A stretch of DNA of 64,000 nucleotides from assembly GCF_001552195.1 (NCBI RefSeq), contig NZ_BCQS01000018.1, positions 1-64,000 of the forward strand. The letters are read 5' to 3'. Source of the stretch: Actinomadura latina NBRC 106108. GTDB lineage: Bacteria > Actinomycetota > Actinomycetes > Streptosporangiales > Streptosporangiaceae. Below the pieces are notes generated by a model, which made no database searches, had not been told where the DNA came from, and saw only the letters and a program-made list of their open reading frames with translations. Position 1 is the first letter of the stretch, and each line of letters starts with the position of its first letter. Position numbers and translations under genes: made by a program. This document shows, one piece after another, positions 26,102 to 33,963 of the stretch.

Positions 26102-26200
26102 GGGGGTCTCGCGACCCCCACCCCCCGGCGGGCCGGAGGGTACGCCCGCGCGAAGCTGTCTGTCACACCGTCTCGCCGTTCGCGCGGGCGCACCCTCCGG
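26102..26200. repeat. Two-hairpin structured element, copy 1
   Basis: Hairpin one is GGGGGTC-TCGC-GACCCCC at 26102-26119. Thirteen bases later comes a 22-bp inverted repeat (26133-26154 with 26179-26200, one mismatch) enclosing a 24-base loop containing CTGTCTGTCACACCG. A second copy with different stem sequence but the same TCGC tetraloop, spacing and loop motif lies at 29631-29734. Compensatory stem changes imply that the folded form matters, as RNA or as DNA cruciform. It sits between the TPR gene and the convergent gene at 26302. Confidence 0.6.
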
Positions 26201-26301
26201 GACGGATGCGGGTGCCGACGAGCCTGATAGTTGCAGGTCGGATGATCTTGGTGCGGCAACTTCAACAGGCAAATGGCTTTCGCTGCGGGCACTGAAAGGG
26301 A

Positions 26302-27033
26302 TCACTCACCGCTCTGGTCGCTGACGACCTGGCGCCGCAAATCCTGGATGTAAGTCGCCCGAAGTACACGCCTAGCGCGCGGGCGCTGGCCAGCATTGAT
26401 CTTCTCAACATACTTCGCCAGATGCTGCGGGTTCTTCCCCGACCATCCGTTGGCGAGCGCCCAGCCCTGCATGGCCGGGCCGTCCAACCGGATACGGGCG
26501 TCGTGGAGTGCGAGCAGGCTGCTCACGACCATGTCCTTCTCGAAGCCAGCCGTGATGGTGTTGTTGTGGTTAATCGTCTGTGTTAGGCCCTTCATCGCCT
26601 CGGCAACGATCGGGTCAAGTTCGGGAGTGGGGTTGTTCCAGGCAGAGCCATCTCCAAGGATCGTCGGTTGTACCGCTGTCACCCAGGGCCTGATTCGGTC
26701 TTCGGCCCACGTGATGATGCACAAAGCTCGAATCTTGTTGCTGCCGTACTGCACCAGCGTGCCGATGTCGTCCATGTCAGCCCATGCCATCAGCACCGGG
26801 CCGCGAGCGCGTACGACACCGCCACCCCTGCCTGTGACGTGCTCGACGTTGGAGTGCCGCTTGACGAATTGCTCCAGTTCCGAGCAGTTAGACAGGTTGG
26901 ACTTCTGGCTTGTCCACACCGTCAGAGTGTCCCCGTCTTCCATATGCTCACGACACCAGTCGATGGCGGTACGCACACCCTCGTCGTCATAGCTTGCGAC
27001 AGCCTTCGGATAGTCCGCGTTGCGATCGAACAT
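26302..27033 (-). CDS. Hypothetical protein of accessory DNA
   Basis: 243 residues from an ATG at 27033. The N-terminal half alternates hydrophobic strands and glycine loops (TGRGGGVVRARGPVLMAWADMDDIG, ALCIITWAEDRIRPWV), suggesting a Rossmann-like alpha/beta domain; the C-terminal third is basic and helical (RPRARRVLRATYIQDLRRQV). No catalytic motif was recognised. It stands alone between two structured or repeated intergenic stretches in the mobile region. I cannot assign a function. Confidence 0.55.
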   Translation of the reverse strand: MFDRNADYPKAVASYDDEGVRTAIDWCREHMEDGDTLTVWTSQKSNLSNCSELEQFVKRHSNVEHVTGRGGGVVRARGPVLMAWADMDDIGTLVQYGSNKIRALCIITWAEDRIRPWVTAVQPTILGDGSAWNNPTPELDPIVAEAMKGLTQTINHNNTITAGFEKDMVVSSLLALHDARIRLDGPAMQGWALANGWSGKNPQHLAKYVEKINAGQRPRARRVLRATYIQDLRRQVVSDQSGE

Positions 27034-27445
27034 GGCTGCTCCCCCCTGCTCTCGGCCTTACTGGACACACTACGTGGAAGTGTTGACGCCACGGCCGTGC
27101 TGTAGAGATCTCTAATGTTATGTCGACGAGAGTGGCGTATGGGGCCTGTGTGACCTTCTGTCTTATTCGTTTCGATGTGGGCGTGTCCACGTGATATGCC
27201 GGCGCACCATCCGGGACGGGGCAGGTGCTAACGCACGTGCTAACAACGTGGTCGGATGACCTTGGACGGGTGTGGACGGGCGGGAGGCTGCCGCGCTGGT
27301 GAGGAGACGTGTGCGGACATGCCTGGACGTCCTGGATCTTCCTACGGATCAGACGGTCAAACCAGCTTACTCCGAAATACTCGGCATCAAGTCACCAACT
27401 CTTGTTGCGGTGGACGCAGTCAATGGGCTCGCTATTGGTAGCAAC
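27034..27445. other. Gene-free stretch with a partial repeat
   Basis: About 410 bases without a convincing gene; a short plus-strand frame at 27272-27505 has no family resemblance. At 27192-27268 the sequence GGCGCACCATCCGGGACGG, then GGTGCTAAC twice, then GTCGGATGACCTTGG, resembles the 3' side and flank of structured element copy 1 (26188-26252). It looks like a decayed third partial copy. The paired GTGCTAAC motif sits within it. Confidence 0.4.
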
Positions 27446-28156
27446 TCATATAAGGTTTTGTCGAGCTGCCCATGTGACCGCCTCGATAGGAGTGTTTACT
27501 TCTAATTGGTCGCAGACATTGCGCAGGCGTCGGCGAAGCGTCCGCGCACTCAAATCAAGGCGATGTGCAACCTGATCTGCGGTGCGTCCCGTAGCGATCT
27601 CGCGCAATAGGGTCACATCCGCTTCGCTAAGGCGAGGCTCCTGATGACTCCGGCTTTCAGGTGGGGGCGATGCATCGGCATCCTCGTTGCGAACACTATT
27701 CTTGGCATGGTTGATAATCTGTTCGGCTCGCAGTTCTGCTTCCCAGATGATTTCACTGGCACGCCGTTCTGCGATGCTTATGATTTCTCGATCTGGACTA
27801 GCGGCTGGAGTCGCGGGTGTTCGCATGCTCTCGAAGTGAGCGGTCAACTGACCATTCATCTCCGACTCGGCTGCTCTTTCCCAGGCGCGGCGCCAAGGCG
27901 GTATGCGGTCAACGCGGACGCCACAGGATTGCACAAAGGCGAGACATACGGCTCTACGAGGAAACCGTTTGCCGGCAAGCATGTCAGACACTGTTGAGCG
28001 GTAGAGCACTTGCTTGCTGTGCTTCGATGCTAGTTCGAGTTCACGCAGAGAAGGGCGATCCGCTCGCGCGTACAAGCGGCGCAGGTAACTGGCCAACTCC
28101 AATCGCGTGGTCACTGTCTCCAGTTCGAAGTCGTCTGTGGTGGGTTCCTCGTCCAT
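27446..28156 (-). CDS. Dual-HTH regulator (XRE-like N terminus, LuxR-type C terminus)
   Basis: 236 residues. The N-terminal part, SLRELELASKHSKQVLYRSTVSDMLAGKRFPRRAV, has the actinobacterial XRE-like pattern. A middle helix (ISIAERRASEIIWEAELRAEQIINHAK) may be a coiled coil. The C-terminal 65 residues, LSEADVTLLREIATGRTADQVAHRLDLSARTLRRRLRNV, match the LuxR/GerE DNA-binding helix-turn-helix. No receiver or ATPase domain is present, so signal input must come through the N-terminal or middle part. ATG at 28156. It probably controls neighbouring accessory or integrative-element genes. Confidence 0.7.
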   Translation of the reverse strand: MDEEPTTDDFELETVTTRLELASYLRRLYARADRPSLRELELASKHSKQVLYRSTVSDMLAGKRFPRRAVCLAFVQSCGVRVDRIPPWRRAWERAAESEMNGQLTAHFESMRTPATPAASPDREIISIAERRASEIIWEAELRAEQIINHAKNSVRNEDADASPPPESRSHQEPRLSEADVTLLREIATGRTADQVAHRLDLSARTLRRRLRNVCDQLEVNTPIEAVTWAARQNLI

Positions 28157-28327
28157 GTGCGCCTCTCAGAGTGTCCGAGCATGTCCGATGCTGTCCGTGA
28201 GTGTACGCGAATCGGCTCCTTGCTGGAGCGGGTTTGGCCGCGACCGAGCGGATTCACTTCCCATGATTGGCCGGATACGGTCTCCTGGGCTTGTCCGTAT
28301 CCGGCCATCTCCTCGAAGGAAGCCACC

Positions 28328-28477
28328 ATGTGGGAACAGGCGATCCCGATGCTCGCGAACCTCCTGGAGGCGATCGCGTCCGGAGTGGTACTTGCAGGCG
28401 CGGTCACGGAAGTGGTGCGTCACCGGCGTCGGCGCCGGCGCCGGTCGGAATCGACCTCGGACAACGCGGATACATGA
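28328..28477 (+). CDS. Small single-pass membrane peptide
   Basis: 49 residues: a hydrophobic segment (IPMLANLLEAIASGVVLAGAVTEVV) followed by a run of arginines (RHRRRRRRRSES) that would face the cytoplasm. GAAGGAAG lies 5-12 bases before the ATG. It is divergent from the dual-HTH regulator and short enough to be missed by annotation. Its function is unknown; small amphipathic or membrane peptides of this kind occur in toxin-antitoxin and phage modules, but there is no direct evidence here. Confidence 0.5.
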   Translation: MWEQAIPMLANLLEAIASGVVLAGAVTEVVRHRRRRRRRSESTSDNADT

Positions 28478-28711
28478 CTCGGGGAGCCAATATCGAGTGG
28501 TGCCGAGCCCAGGCGAGAGCACGGGGGTGCTGCTGTACAGCACGGAAGTACAGCAACGGCCCCTCACAACTGCTTACGTGAGCTTACGGCGGCACACGCC
28601 ACGACCTGGGTGACGCGGTGACGGGCCAGGGGTGCCGGTGGTTCGCATCGAGAGGGTGTCGCACGATCGCTGGGAGCCCACCGGTTCGGTGCAGGTCAGC
28701 GGGGGCACGAG

Positions 28712-28733
28712 GCGTGCAATTAGCGTGCAATTA
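28712..28733. repeat. Tandem 11-mer next to the attachment site
   Basis: GCGTGCAATTA occurs twice without spacing (28712-28722 and 28723-28733). One helical turn between centres and a location about 90 bases from the tRNA fragment suggest arm-type integrase or excisionase binding sites. This is an inference from position and phasing. Confidence 0.4.
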
Positions 28734-28818
28734 GGCAGGGTGATCAAGGGGCAGTCACGGTCACTGGCGGTGTGAGCGGAGGCCAGGTCAGAAGCCGTGA
28801 CGGCCGGGATCGGTTTGA

Positions 28819-28859
28819 TTCCCAAGCTGACAGCGCGGGTTCGATTCCCGTCACCCGCT
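28819..28859 (+). other. tRNA-Gly(CCC) 3' fragment, integration site (att)
   Basis: From TTCCCAAGCTGA (anticodon loop and 3' anticodon stem) through GCGGGTTCGATTCCCGT (T arm) to CACCCGC plus discriminator T, the sequence is the 3' part of an actinobacterial tRNA-Gly with CCC anticodon. The 5' half is absent: bases to the left do not form D arm or acceptor strand. This is what a tRNA-integrating element leaves at its far end. The intact tRNA is not in the window. Confidence 0.75.
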
Positions 28860-28865
28860 CCCAAG

Positions 28866-28912
28866 CCGAAGGCCCAGGCCAGTGACTTATCACTGACTCT
28901 GGGCCTCTTCGG
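28866..28912. terminator. Nested stem-loop after the tRNA fragment
   Basis: Outer arms CCGAAGGCCCAG and CTGGGCCTCTTCGG enclose an inner perfect hairpin CAGTGA-CTTA-TCACTG. It lies between the tRNA 3' end and the 3' end of the integrase gene, where it could end transcription from both sides. Confidence 0.6.
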
Positions 28913-28932
28913 TTCATCGGCCACCGTGCCCG

Positions 28933-29437
28933 CTACGTGCCCGATCCCTTGGGCTTGCGCCGCTTCTTGCCCTTCTTGAGTTCCCGCGTGGCCATCTTGC
29001 CGAGCGACGAGGCGATCTCCCGGTCCCGCTCTTTCCGCGCGTGCAGGTAGACCTGTGCGGCTCGGGTGGACGAGTGCCCCATCCGGTTCATCAGCTCGGC
29101 CAGCGATGCCCCCGACTCGGCCGCGTAGGTGTTGCCCGTGTGGCGGAGGTCATGGACGTGGATCGCACCGACCTCCAGCTCTGCCTTCTCCAGCGCCCGA
29201 GCCCAGACCTTGGAGAAGTTGCTCCGCCGGAGCTGCCCACCGCGGACGCCGACGCACATGAACCCCTCGGGGCCGGGTTGGGCGTACTCGTCCAGGTGCT
29301 TGCGCAGGTCAAGAATGATCAGGTCGGGGAGGACGACCGTGCGCCGGCTGGCCTCCGACTTGGGCGTTCCCTTCACCAGCGGCCCCAGCTCATAGACGGT
29401 TTCGTCCACCCGGACCGTCCCGGCGTCGAGGTCAAGG
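28933..29437 (-). pseudogene. Tyrosine recombinase (integrase), C-terminal catalytic fragment
   Basis: About 167 residues of a phage-type integrase. It begins abruptly at LDLDAGTVRVDETVYEL and carries GTPKSEASRRTV, the HxxR box HDLRHTGNTYAAESGASLAEL, the GHSS box and the tyrosine in VYLHA. The N-terminal SAM-like DNA-binding part and the segment with the first catalytic arginine are missing: upstream of about 29440 the frame turns into unrelated sequence. It cannot recombine alone. Its 3' end lies about 75 bases from the tRNA fragment, the usual arrangement for int and attachment site. Confidence 0.8.
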
Positions 29438-29630
29438 GGTGGCCGCGCATCGGTGCCCGGCCGCGCTTGTCCGCTGGCTACCCGTCCGCTCTGGGGCGCG
29501 CCGCCGCCTGGACGAGGCATGGTTGTAGGCCGCAGGGCACTCGTCAACGAGCACCAGGCCGTGGGCGCGGTTGGCGTCTGTGCAGCTCGTGACGGCCGGC
29601 ACGGAGCAAGTTCGGTTGATCGAGCTCGAA

Positions 29631-29734
29631 CAAGGGGGCTTCGCAGCCCCCTTGGCCCTCGCGAGCCGGGGCGCCCGTTCGCGCGAAACCGTCTGTCACA
29701 CCTTGCGCGCCGTTCGCGCGAACGAGCACCCCGG
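29631..29734. repeat. Two-hairpin structured element, copy 2
   Basis: Hairpin one has 10-bp arms, CAAGGGGGCT-TCGC-AGCCCCCTTG (29631-29654). Eleven bases later 22-bp arms (29666-29687 and 29713-29734, two mismatches) enclose a 25-base loop with CCGTCTGTCACACC. Layout, tetraloop and loop motif match copy 1 at 26102-26200 while stem sequences differ in a paired manner. Confidence 0.6.
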
Positions 29735-29795
29735 AGCGTCATGCACCGGTGCGGCGGGGTGGAAGCGGCGGGCGAGGTGATTCCCGTTTACCAGC

Positions 29796-29981
29796 TCACC
29801 TCGACTTGCGGCCTCGAACCCGGTTGAGCCAAGCGGAGAAGGCGCGGGAGATCCTGAGCGCGAGGGAAGGGTCCCCACCGCCGGACAGCGATTGTGTGCC
29901 GATGAACTCTGCGTTGGGGTTCTGGCGGTGCTCGTACTCCGCATTGCTCTGACCAGGAAGACGTTTCTCGGGCGCGGCCAT
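29796..29981 (-). CDS. Small hypothetical protein
   Basis: 61 residues from an ATG with GGAG five bases upstream. The sequence has a polar N-terminal half (LPGQSNAEYEHRQNPNAEFIG) and a basic amphipathic end (LRISRAFSAWLNRVRGRKSR). No family is recognised. It reads towards structured element copy 2 and lies at the right edge of the accessory region. The ribosome binding site is the main support, so confidence is limited. Confidence 0.4.
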   Translation of the reverse strand: MAAPEKRLPGQSNAEYEHRQNPNAEFIGTQSLSGGGDPSLALRISRAFSAWLNRVRGRKSR

Positions 29982-30832
29982 CGCTGCTCCAACGGTCGTT
30001 GAGGATCTTGCCTCACTCTAGAGGTCTCGGCTGAGTGTGGCGATGCCCAGGCGTCCCCGTAGCTCGCTCCTCGGGCACCCGCGACCAACCTCTGGCTCTG
30101 ACCTGCTGCTCTGAAGAGCAGCCGCCCCCCTCACGGATCCCGAGGGGAGCGGCGGCGGTGGTCGGGAGGCTCGGTATTGCGTTGCTCGCGGATGGAGGCG
30201 GGCTTGCCGAGCCAGTCGGCGTAACCGGATCGGGAACCGTCCAACACTCGGCAGGCCATGTCGTTCTCGGCGAACTCAGCTTGCGGAGCAAGCTCGCCGA
30301 GACGCGTGCGCCCTCACTCGCGCAGAATCCCTTCGCGGGTGACTACGGCCTCGAACAACGCCTCAAGGCGAGCGCCGCCGGATGTCTCGTGGGCTCCATA
30401 GGCACGTGCCCCGTTGCGGCGGCGGCCTGGCCTACGTCGACCACACGGTGTTCGCCATCGCCGTGGCGGTCGCCGACGGCCGTCCCTCTGGCTGGTTCCG
30501 CCGGGCAAGCCGCAGGTGACGGGCGTCCCACACGCCCCATTAGCGCCTGCCGCGCGCCGGGACGTCCGGCCGGGACGGGTTTGCCGCGAGCCCCTGCGCT
30601 TCTCGTGGGTGGCGACATCCCTGAGTGGGGAAGGGCCCAGCTGCTTTCACCCGGATGACGATCACGCCGGTGAGCTGGTCGTCCTGTTTGCGTGGTGTTT
30701 GCGTTACTTTGCACCTTTGGTATGGTCCGTCCCTATTCGGTGCTTGCCAGGCGCCGAAACCACATGTCAGCGTCCGCTTCACCGCTGAGCCGAACGGCGG
30801 CTCAAGGTCCGGCTCGTCAATCATGCGACCCG
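29982..30832. other. Gene-free stretch
   Basis: About 850 bases without a gene I can support. Frames here have no family resemblance and uneven codon use. A possible promoter, TTGCGT with TATGGT 17 bases later, lies near 30699-30727 and could start the riboswitch transcript at 30833. The rest may be decayed mobile DNA. Confidence 0.35.
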
Positions 30833-31014
30833 GTGCTCAGGTGAGGCGGCGACGCCGAGTCCGCTTCTGTGCGGAGCCGGGGAACCAGCGCGAGGACGAT
30901 CCAGGCCAACGGAGCTTGGCGCCTCGCAGGGGTGAATCGGCCTCTCCTCGCCATGATCGAGGGAGGTCGTAGGGCGACTTCCATGCCCGAATCCGTCAGC
31001 TAACCCGGTAGGCG
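30833..31014 (+). promoter_or_regulatory. ydaO-type c-di-AMP riboswitch
   Basis: The leader of the VanY-like gene contains, in order, GCCGGGGAACCAG, GGGGTGAATCGGCC, TAGGGCGACTTCCATGCCCG and AATCCGTCAGCTAACCCGG followed by TAGGCG. These are the conserved blocks of the ydaO-yuaA aptamer, which binds cyclic di-AMP and in actinobacteria precedes cell-wall hydrolase genes. The final TAGGCG ends about 20 bases before the GTG start, next to the GGAAGGAG site, so ligand binding may hide the ribosome site or act by termination. Confidence 0.85.
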
Positions 31015-31034
31015 GTATGGAAGGAGAGAATGCC

Positions 31035-31703
31035 GTGAGACCTCGGCATGCCAAGAAGACGAACAAGTTCGCCGCTCCGGTGTCCGGGATGGTTCTGGCC
31101 GGCGTGTTCGCCGGTTCCCTCGGCCTGATGCCCGGTGGCGACTCCGAGAACCCCGCGCCCCGTACGACGCGGCCCGCGATCCTCGCCGCCGACCGAGGGG
31201 AAGGACCGCCTGAGCAGGGGGCAGCGCACCAGGCCGACAAGAGCAAGGCCGAGCCGGCCAAGCCGCCGGCCACCTGTAAGCCTTCGGAGGCCAAGAAGCG
31301 AGAGTACGCGAACGGACGGATCCCGACTCGAGAGCTCTGTCCGCTGCCCCAGCGGGGAGAGTTCCTGCGAGCGGACGCGGCCGTGGCCTTCTACAAGCTC
31401 AACGCGGCCTACAAGAAGCGCTTCGGCAAGGACGTGTGCCTGAGGAGTTCCTACCGCACCCTGGCGAAGCAGAAGGAACTCTACGAGCGCATGCCGGCGG
31501 GTATGGCCGCACGGCCCGGCCGCAGCAAGCATGGAGACGCCATCGCCGCCGACTTCTGCGGTGGCGTGCAGAACGATGAGTCGCCGCAGTTCAAGTGGAT
31601 GCTCGCCAATTCGAAGAGGTTCGACTGGGTGCACCCGGAATGGGCCTTCGGCAGCCCGTTCGAACCGTGGCACTGGGAGTTCGACATCGGTCAGGAGGCA
31701 TAG
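31035..31703 (+). CDS. D-alanyl-D-alanine carboxypeptidase, VanY/M15B family
   Basis: 222 residues. A basic N terminus and hydrophobic stretch (FAAPVSGMVLAGVFAGSLGLM) form a signal peptide or anchor, and a Pro/Ala/Lys-rich linker leads to the M15B domain. The zinc-site elements are SSYRTLAKQKELY, SKHGDAIAADF and EPWHWEF. Secreted enzymes of this type trim peptidoglycan stem peptides. GTG at 31035 is chosen because GGAAGGAG lies eight bases upstream and overlaps an earlier in-frame ATG. The leader carries a c-di-AMP riboswitch, so expression should follow cell-wall and turgor signalling. Confidence 0.85.
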   Translation: MRPRHAKKTNKFAAPVSGMVLAGVFAGSLGLMPGGDSENPAPRTTRPAILAADRGEGPPEQGAAHQADKSKAEPAKPPATCKPSEAKKREYANGRIPTRELCPLPQRGEFLRADAAVAFYKLNAAYKKRFGKDVCLRSSYRTLAKQKELYERMPAGMAARPGRSKHGDAIAADFCGGVQNDESPQFKWMLANSKRFDWVHPEWAFGSPFEPWHWEFDIGQEA

Positions 31704-31737
31704 CGCGGCCCGGCCTGCGTGACTGATCGCGCAGCAG

Positions 31738-31764
31738 TGCGGGCGGGCCCGGGGCCCGCCCGCA
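31738..31764. terminator. Bidirectional terminator between VanY and NlpC/P60 genes
   Basis: A perfect palindrome with 13-bp arms, TGCGGGCGGGCCC and GGGCCCGCCCGCA, around one central base, lies midway between the two convergent stops. Its stability and position indicate a shared terminator. Confidence 0.8.
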
Positions 31765-31800
31765 CCCTCCGCATTTCGAGAGTGATCGGCGCGGCGGTGA

Positions 31801-32844
31801 TCAGGCCACGCGGACGCCGCCGGCGAACGGGCGGCCGGAGATCGAGCTGATCTTGACGACGTCACCGGTCTGCGGGGCGTGGACCATCTTGCCGCCGCCG
31901 ATGTACAAGCCCATGTGGTGCAGGTCGCTGTAGAAGAAGACCAGGTCACCGGGCTTCAGCTGGCTCTGTGAGACGCGGGTGCCCGCGTTGTACTGGGCGC
32001 CGGTGTAGTGGGGGAGGCTGATGCCGACCTGGGCGTAGGCGTACAGCGTCAGTCCCGAGCAGTCGAATCCCTTGATGTTGGCGCCCTGGGCGGTGCCGTA
32101 AGACGGGCCGTACGCGTTGCCGCCGCCCCACGAGTACGGAACGCCGCGCTGGCTCAGGGCCGCGTTGACCGCTTGCATGGCCTTGGCCGAGGCACCCCCG
32201 GGATCCACGTTCGGGGCGGGGCCCGCGTTGGCGCGGGCCCCCGGCCCGACGCCGAGTTTGGCTTCGACCTTCTTCAGCTTGGTCTGGAGTTCCTTGCGCT
32301 TCTTCTTCGCCTCGTCGGTGAGCTCGCGAACCTGCTTCGCGCGCGCTTCGGCCGATTTGCGGGCGCGCTCGGCCCCCTGCATCGTCTGCAGCAGGTGGGC
32401 GACGCGGCTGCTGTCCTGGCGGGCGAAATAGTGGAGCGTGGCCGACTTGTCCAGCACGGCTTGAGGGTCGTCCGCTGACGCGAAGGCGACCGCGGGGTCT
32501 GCCGGACCGTTCTTGTAGCTGTCGGCGGCGAGCTTGACGATCCGGTCCCGGGCCTCGTCCAGCGCCTTCTTCTGGCGGACGGCGTTGCCCTCGGCGACCT
32601 TGGCGGCGCGCTGCGCCTGCTGCAGGCGCACGCGCAACCCGTTGTACTGCTCGCTGAGCTTCTCCGCCTCGTTGGCGAGCTTCTTCTGCTGGGAGGTCAG
32701 CTCTTTGCGGGTCGGTCCGGGCTCTGCCCAGGCGGTTGGGGGAGACACGAGCGTCGCGGAAAGGGCGAGCGATGCCGTCCACACCGTGCTCGTGACGAGC
32801 CGGCGGTGGACCGGCCTTCCTTCTCCGGCAGCTCGTCGCCGCAT
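31801..32844 (-). CDS. NlpC/P60 cell-wall endopeptidase (RipA-like)
   Basis: 347 residues. A signal peptide ends near AWAEPG. A long coiled coil (about 45-195: QQKKLANEAEKLSEQY, RARKSAEARAKQVRE) precedes a short linker and the C-terminal NlpC/P60 domain, with catalytic cysteine in GFDCSGLT and histidine in HHMGLYIGG. The enzyme cleaves D-Glu-mDAP bonds in peptidoglycan; the coiled coil is typical of the RipA/PcsB group, where it keeps the active site controlled. ATG at 32844 has GAGAGG upstream. Convergent with the VanY-type gene; both genes carry ydaO-like leader sequence. Confidence 0.9.
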   Translation of the reverse strand: MRRRAAGEGRPVHRRLVTSTVWTASLALSATLVSPPTAWAEPGPTRKELTSQQKKLANEAEKLSEQYNGLRVRLQQAQRAAKVAEGNAVRQKKALDEARDRIVKLAADSYKNGPADPAVAFASADDPQAVLDKSATLHYFARQDSSRVAHLLQTMQGAERARKSAEARAKQVRELTDEAKKKRKELQTKLKKVEAKLGVGPGARANAGPAPNVDPGGASAKAMQAVNAALSQRGVPYSWGGGNAYGPSYGTAQGANIKGFDCSGLTLYAYAQVGISLPHYTGAQYNAGTRVSQSQLKPGDLVFFYSDLHHMGLYIGGGKMVHAPQTGDVVKISSISGRPFAGGVRVA

Positions 32845-32849
32845 GCGCC

Positions 32850-32965
32850 GTCCTCTCCAGTACGCCTACCGGGTAGCTGCCGGGCTCGGGCCGGCCCGCG
32901 GGAATCGGCGTGGCCGTCGCCGTCCCCGGTGGGGACACCGCACGATGGCTCCTACGGAGCGTAGG
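32850..32965 (-). promoter_or_regulatory. Candidate degenerate ydaO-type riboswitch before NlpC/P60
   Basis: On the minus strand the leader ends with CCCGAGCCCGGCAGCTACCC followed by GGTAGGCG, matching the 3' block of the ydaO aptamer (AATCCGTCAGCTAACCC, GGTAGGCG) at the same distance from the ribosome site as in the VanY leader. The 5' conserved blocks are not clearly visible; CCTACGCTCCGTAGG and a GC-rich hairpin stand in their place. It may be a diverged aptamer, so confidence is moderate. Confidence 0.45.
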
Positions 32966-32973
32966 AGATAGCG

Positions 32974-33006
32974 GTCGCATTCGCCACCCAAGTGGCCGAA
33001 TGCGAC
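32974..33006 (-). terminator. Stem-loop after the M56 peptidase gene
   Basis: GTCGCATTCGCCAC and GTGGCCGAATGCGAC form a hairpin with one bulge and a four-base loop, starting 18 bases after the M56 stop codon. It should end transcription of the BlaI-M56 operon before the NlpC/P60 leader. Confidence 0.65.
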
Positions 33007-33023
33007 AAACCGCCTCTGTGGTC

Positions 33024-33959
33024 TCAGCAGATCCCGGACAGTTGCACGATGGTCGCGGCGGCGACCAGGAGGGGCGTGGCGACGGCGATGGCGACGAAGG
33101 TGGAGGCGGCCGCCCGGACGGCCCGGCGGGGCTGCGCCGCCTCGGTGGACTCCAGCCGCAGCACGCGTTCCGTCAGCGCCCCCGGAGAGGGACCCGCGGC
33201 ACCGAGGGCGCCCGTCACACCGGGCGTCGCCGCGAGCCGGCACAGCGCGTCCGCGAGCGTCCGCTTCCCGTACTCCCGGGCCGCGGCGTCGTCCGCGGCC
33301 ATCTCCAGCAGCAGCGGGACGGTCGTCTTCGCCCGGCGGACGGTGGGCAACCACGGCAGGAGCGCGTAGGCGAAGTCCAGCAGGAGCAGCATGGCGTGGT
33401 GCCGCTGGCGCAGGTGCGTCCGTTCGTGGGCCAGGACCGCGCCGAACTCCTGGGGAGTCAAGGTCTCCTGCGTGCCGGTGCTGACCACTATCGCGCGGTC
33501 CCGAGCGGGCAGCGAGTACGCCACGGGGACGGGGTGGTCGAGGACGAGTACGTCGTCGTACCGTCCATGCTCCTTGGCGACGAGCCGGAGCATCTCCCGG
33601 TGCCGGCGCCGGTGCCGCACGGCTCGGCCGAGCCGGGGCAGGCCGCGGGCGAGTCGGGAACCGCAGGCCGTCAGCAGCACCAGGCTCGCGGCGGCCGCCA
33701 TGATGATCGCCTCGTCGCCGTGGTGCGGCAGGCAGTTGCGCAGCCACTCCAGCAGACCGTGGCCGGGTGCCGGCGGCGACAGCAGCGCCACCGCGACGAT
33801 CCCGACGTCGGCGATGAAGGTACCGGCCAGGACCGCGAACCAGCAGGCGATGGCGACCCCCGGCTGCACGGCGGGGCTGCGCAGCCGATCGAGGACGGGT
33901 CCCGCCAGGCATCCCAGCAGGACCGCCGTGGACACCAGGCCGACCACGAGGTAGATCAC
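33024..33959 (-). CDS. M56 family membrane metallopeptidase (BlaR1-like, no sensor domain)
   Basis: 311 residues. Membrane segments lie at the N terminus (IYLVVGLVSTAVLLGCLAG), near 35-55 and 85-100, and at the C terminus (ASTFVAIAVATPLLVAAATIV). The cytoplasmic zinc site is AHERTHLRQRHH (HExxH). The family cleaves a BlaI-type repressor on activation. The penicillin-binding sensor domain of BlaR1 is absent, as in most actinobacterial M56 proteins, so the input signal is unknown. A GTG start follows the repressor gene by four bases, so both form an operon. Confidence 0.85.
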   Translation of the reverse strand: MIYLVVGLVSTAVLLGCLAGPVLDRLRSPAVQPGVAIACWFAVLAGTFIADVGIVAVALLSPPAPGHGLLEWLRNCLPHHGDEAIIMAAAASLVLLTACGSRLARGLPRLGRAVRHRRRHREMLRLVAKEHGRYDDVLVLDHPVPVAYSLPARDRAIVVSTGTQETLTPQEFGAVLAHERTHLRQRHHAMLLLLDFAYALLPWLPTVRRAKTTVPLLLEMAADDAAAREYGKRTLADALCRLAATPGVTGALGAAGPSPGALTERVLRLESTEAAQPRRAVRAAASTFVAIAVATPLLVAAATIVQLSGIC

Positions 33960-33963
33960 GCCG

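Noticed and set aside
27272..27505. 77-residue plus-strand frame
   Set aside because: No recognisable motif, weak start and location in decayed DNA; not strong enough to call a gene.
28787..28862. Complete tRNA gene
   Set aside because: Only the 3' portion from the anticodon loop matches tRNA-Gly; no D arm or 5' acceptor strand is present.
30418..30522. Short plus-strand frame with LAYVDHTVFAIAVAVADG
   Set aside because: Too short, no start with ribosome site, and no family recognised.
32866..33912. 348-residue minus-strand frame over the M56 gene
   Set aside because: A shifted frame of the M56 gene, Arg/Gly-rich, without HExxH or membrane segments.
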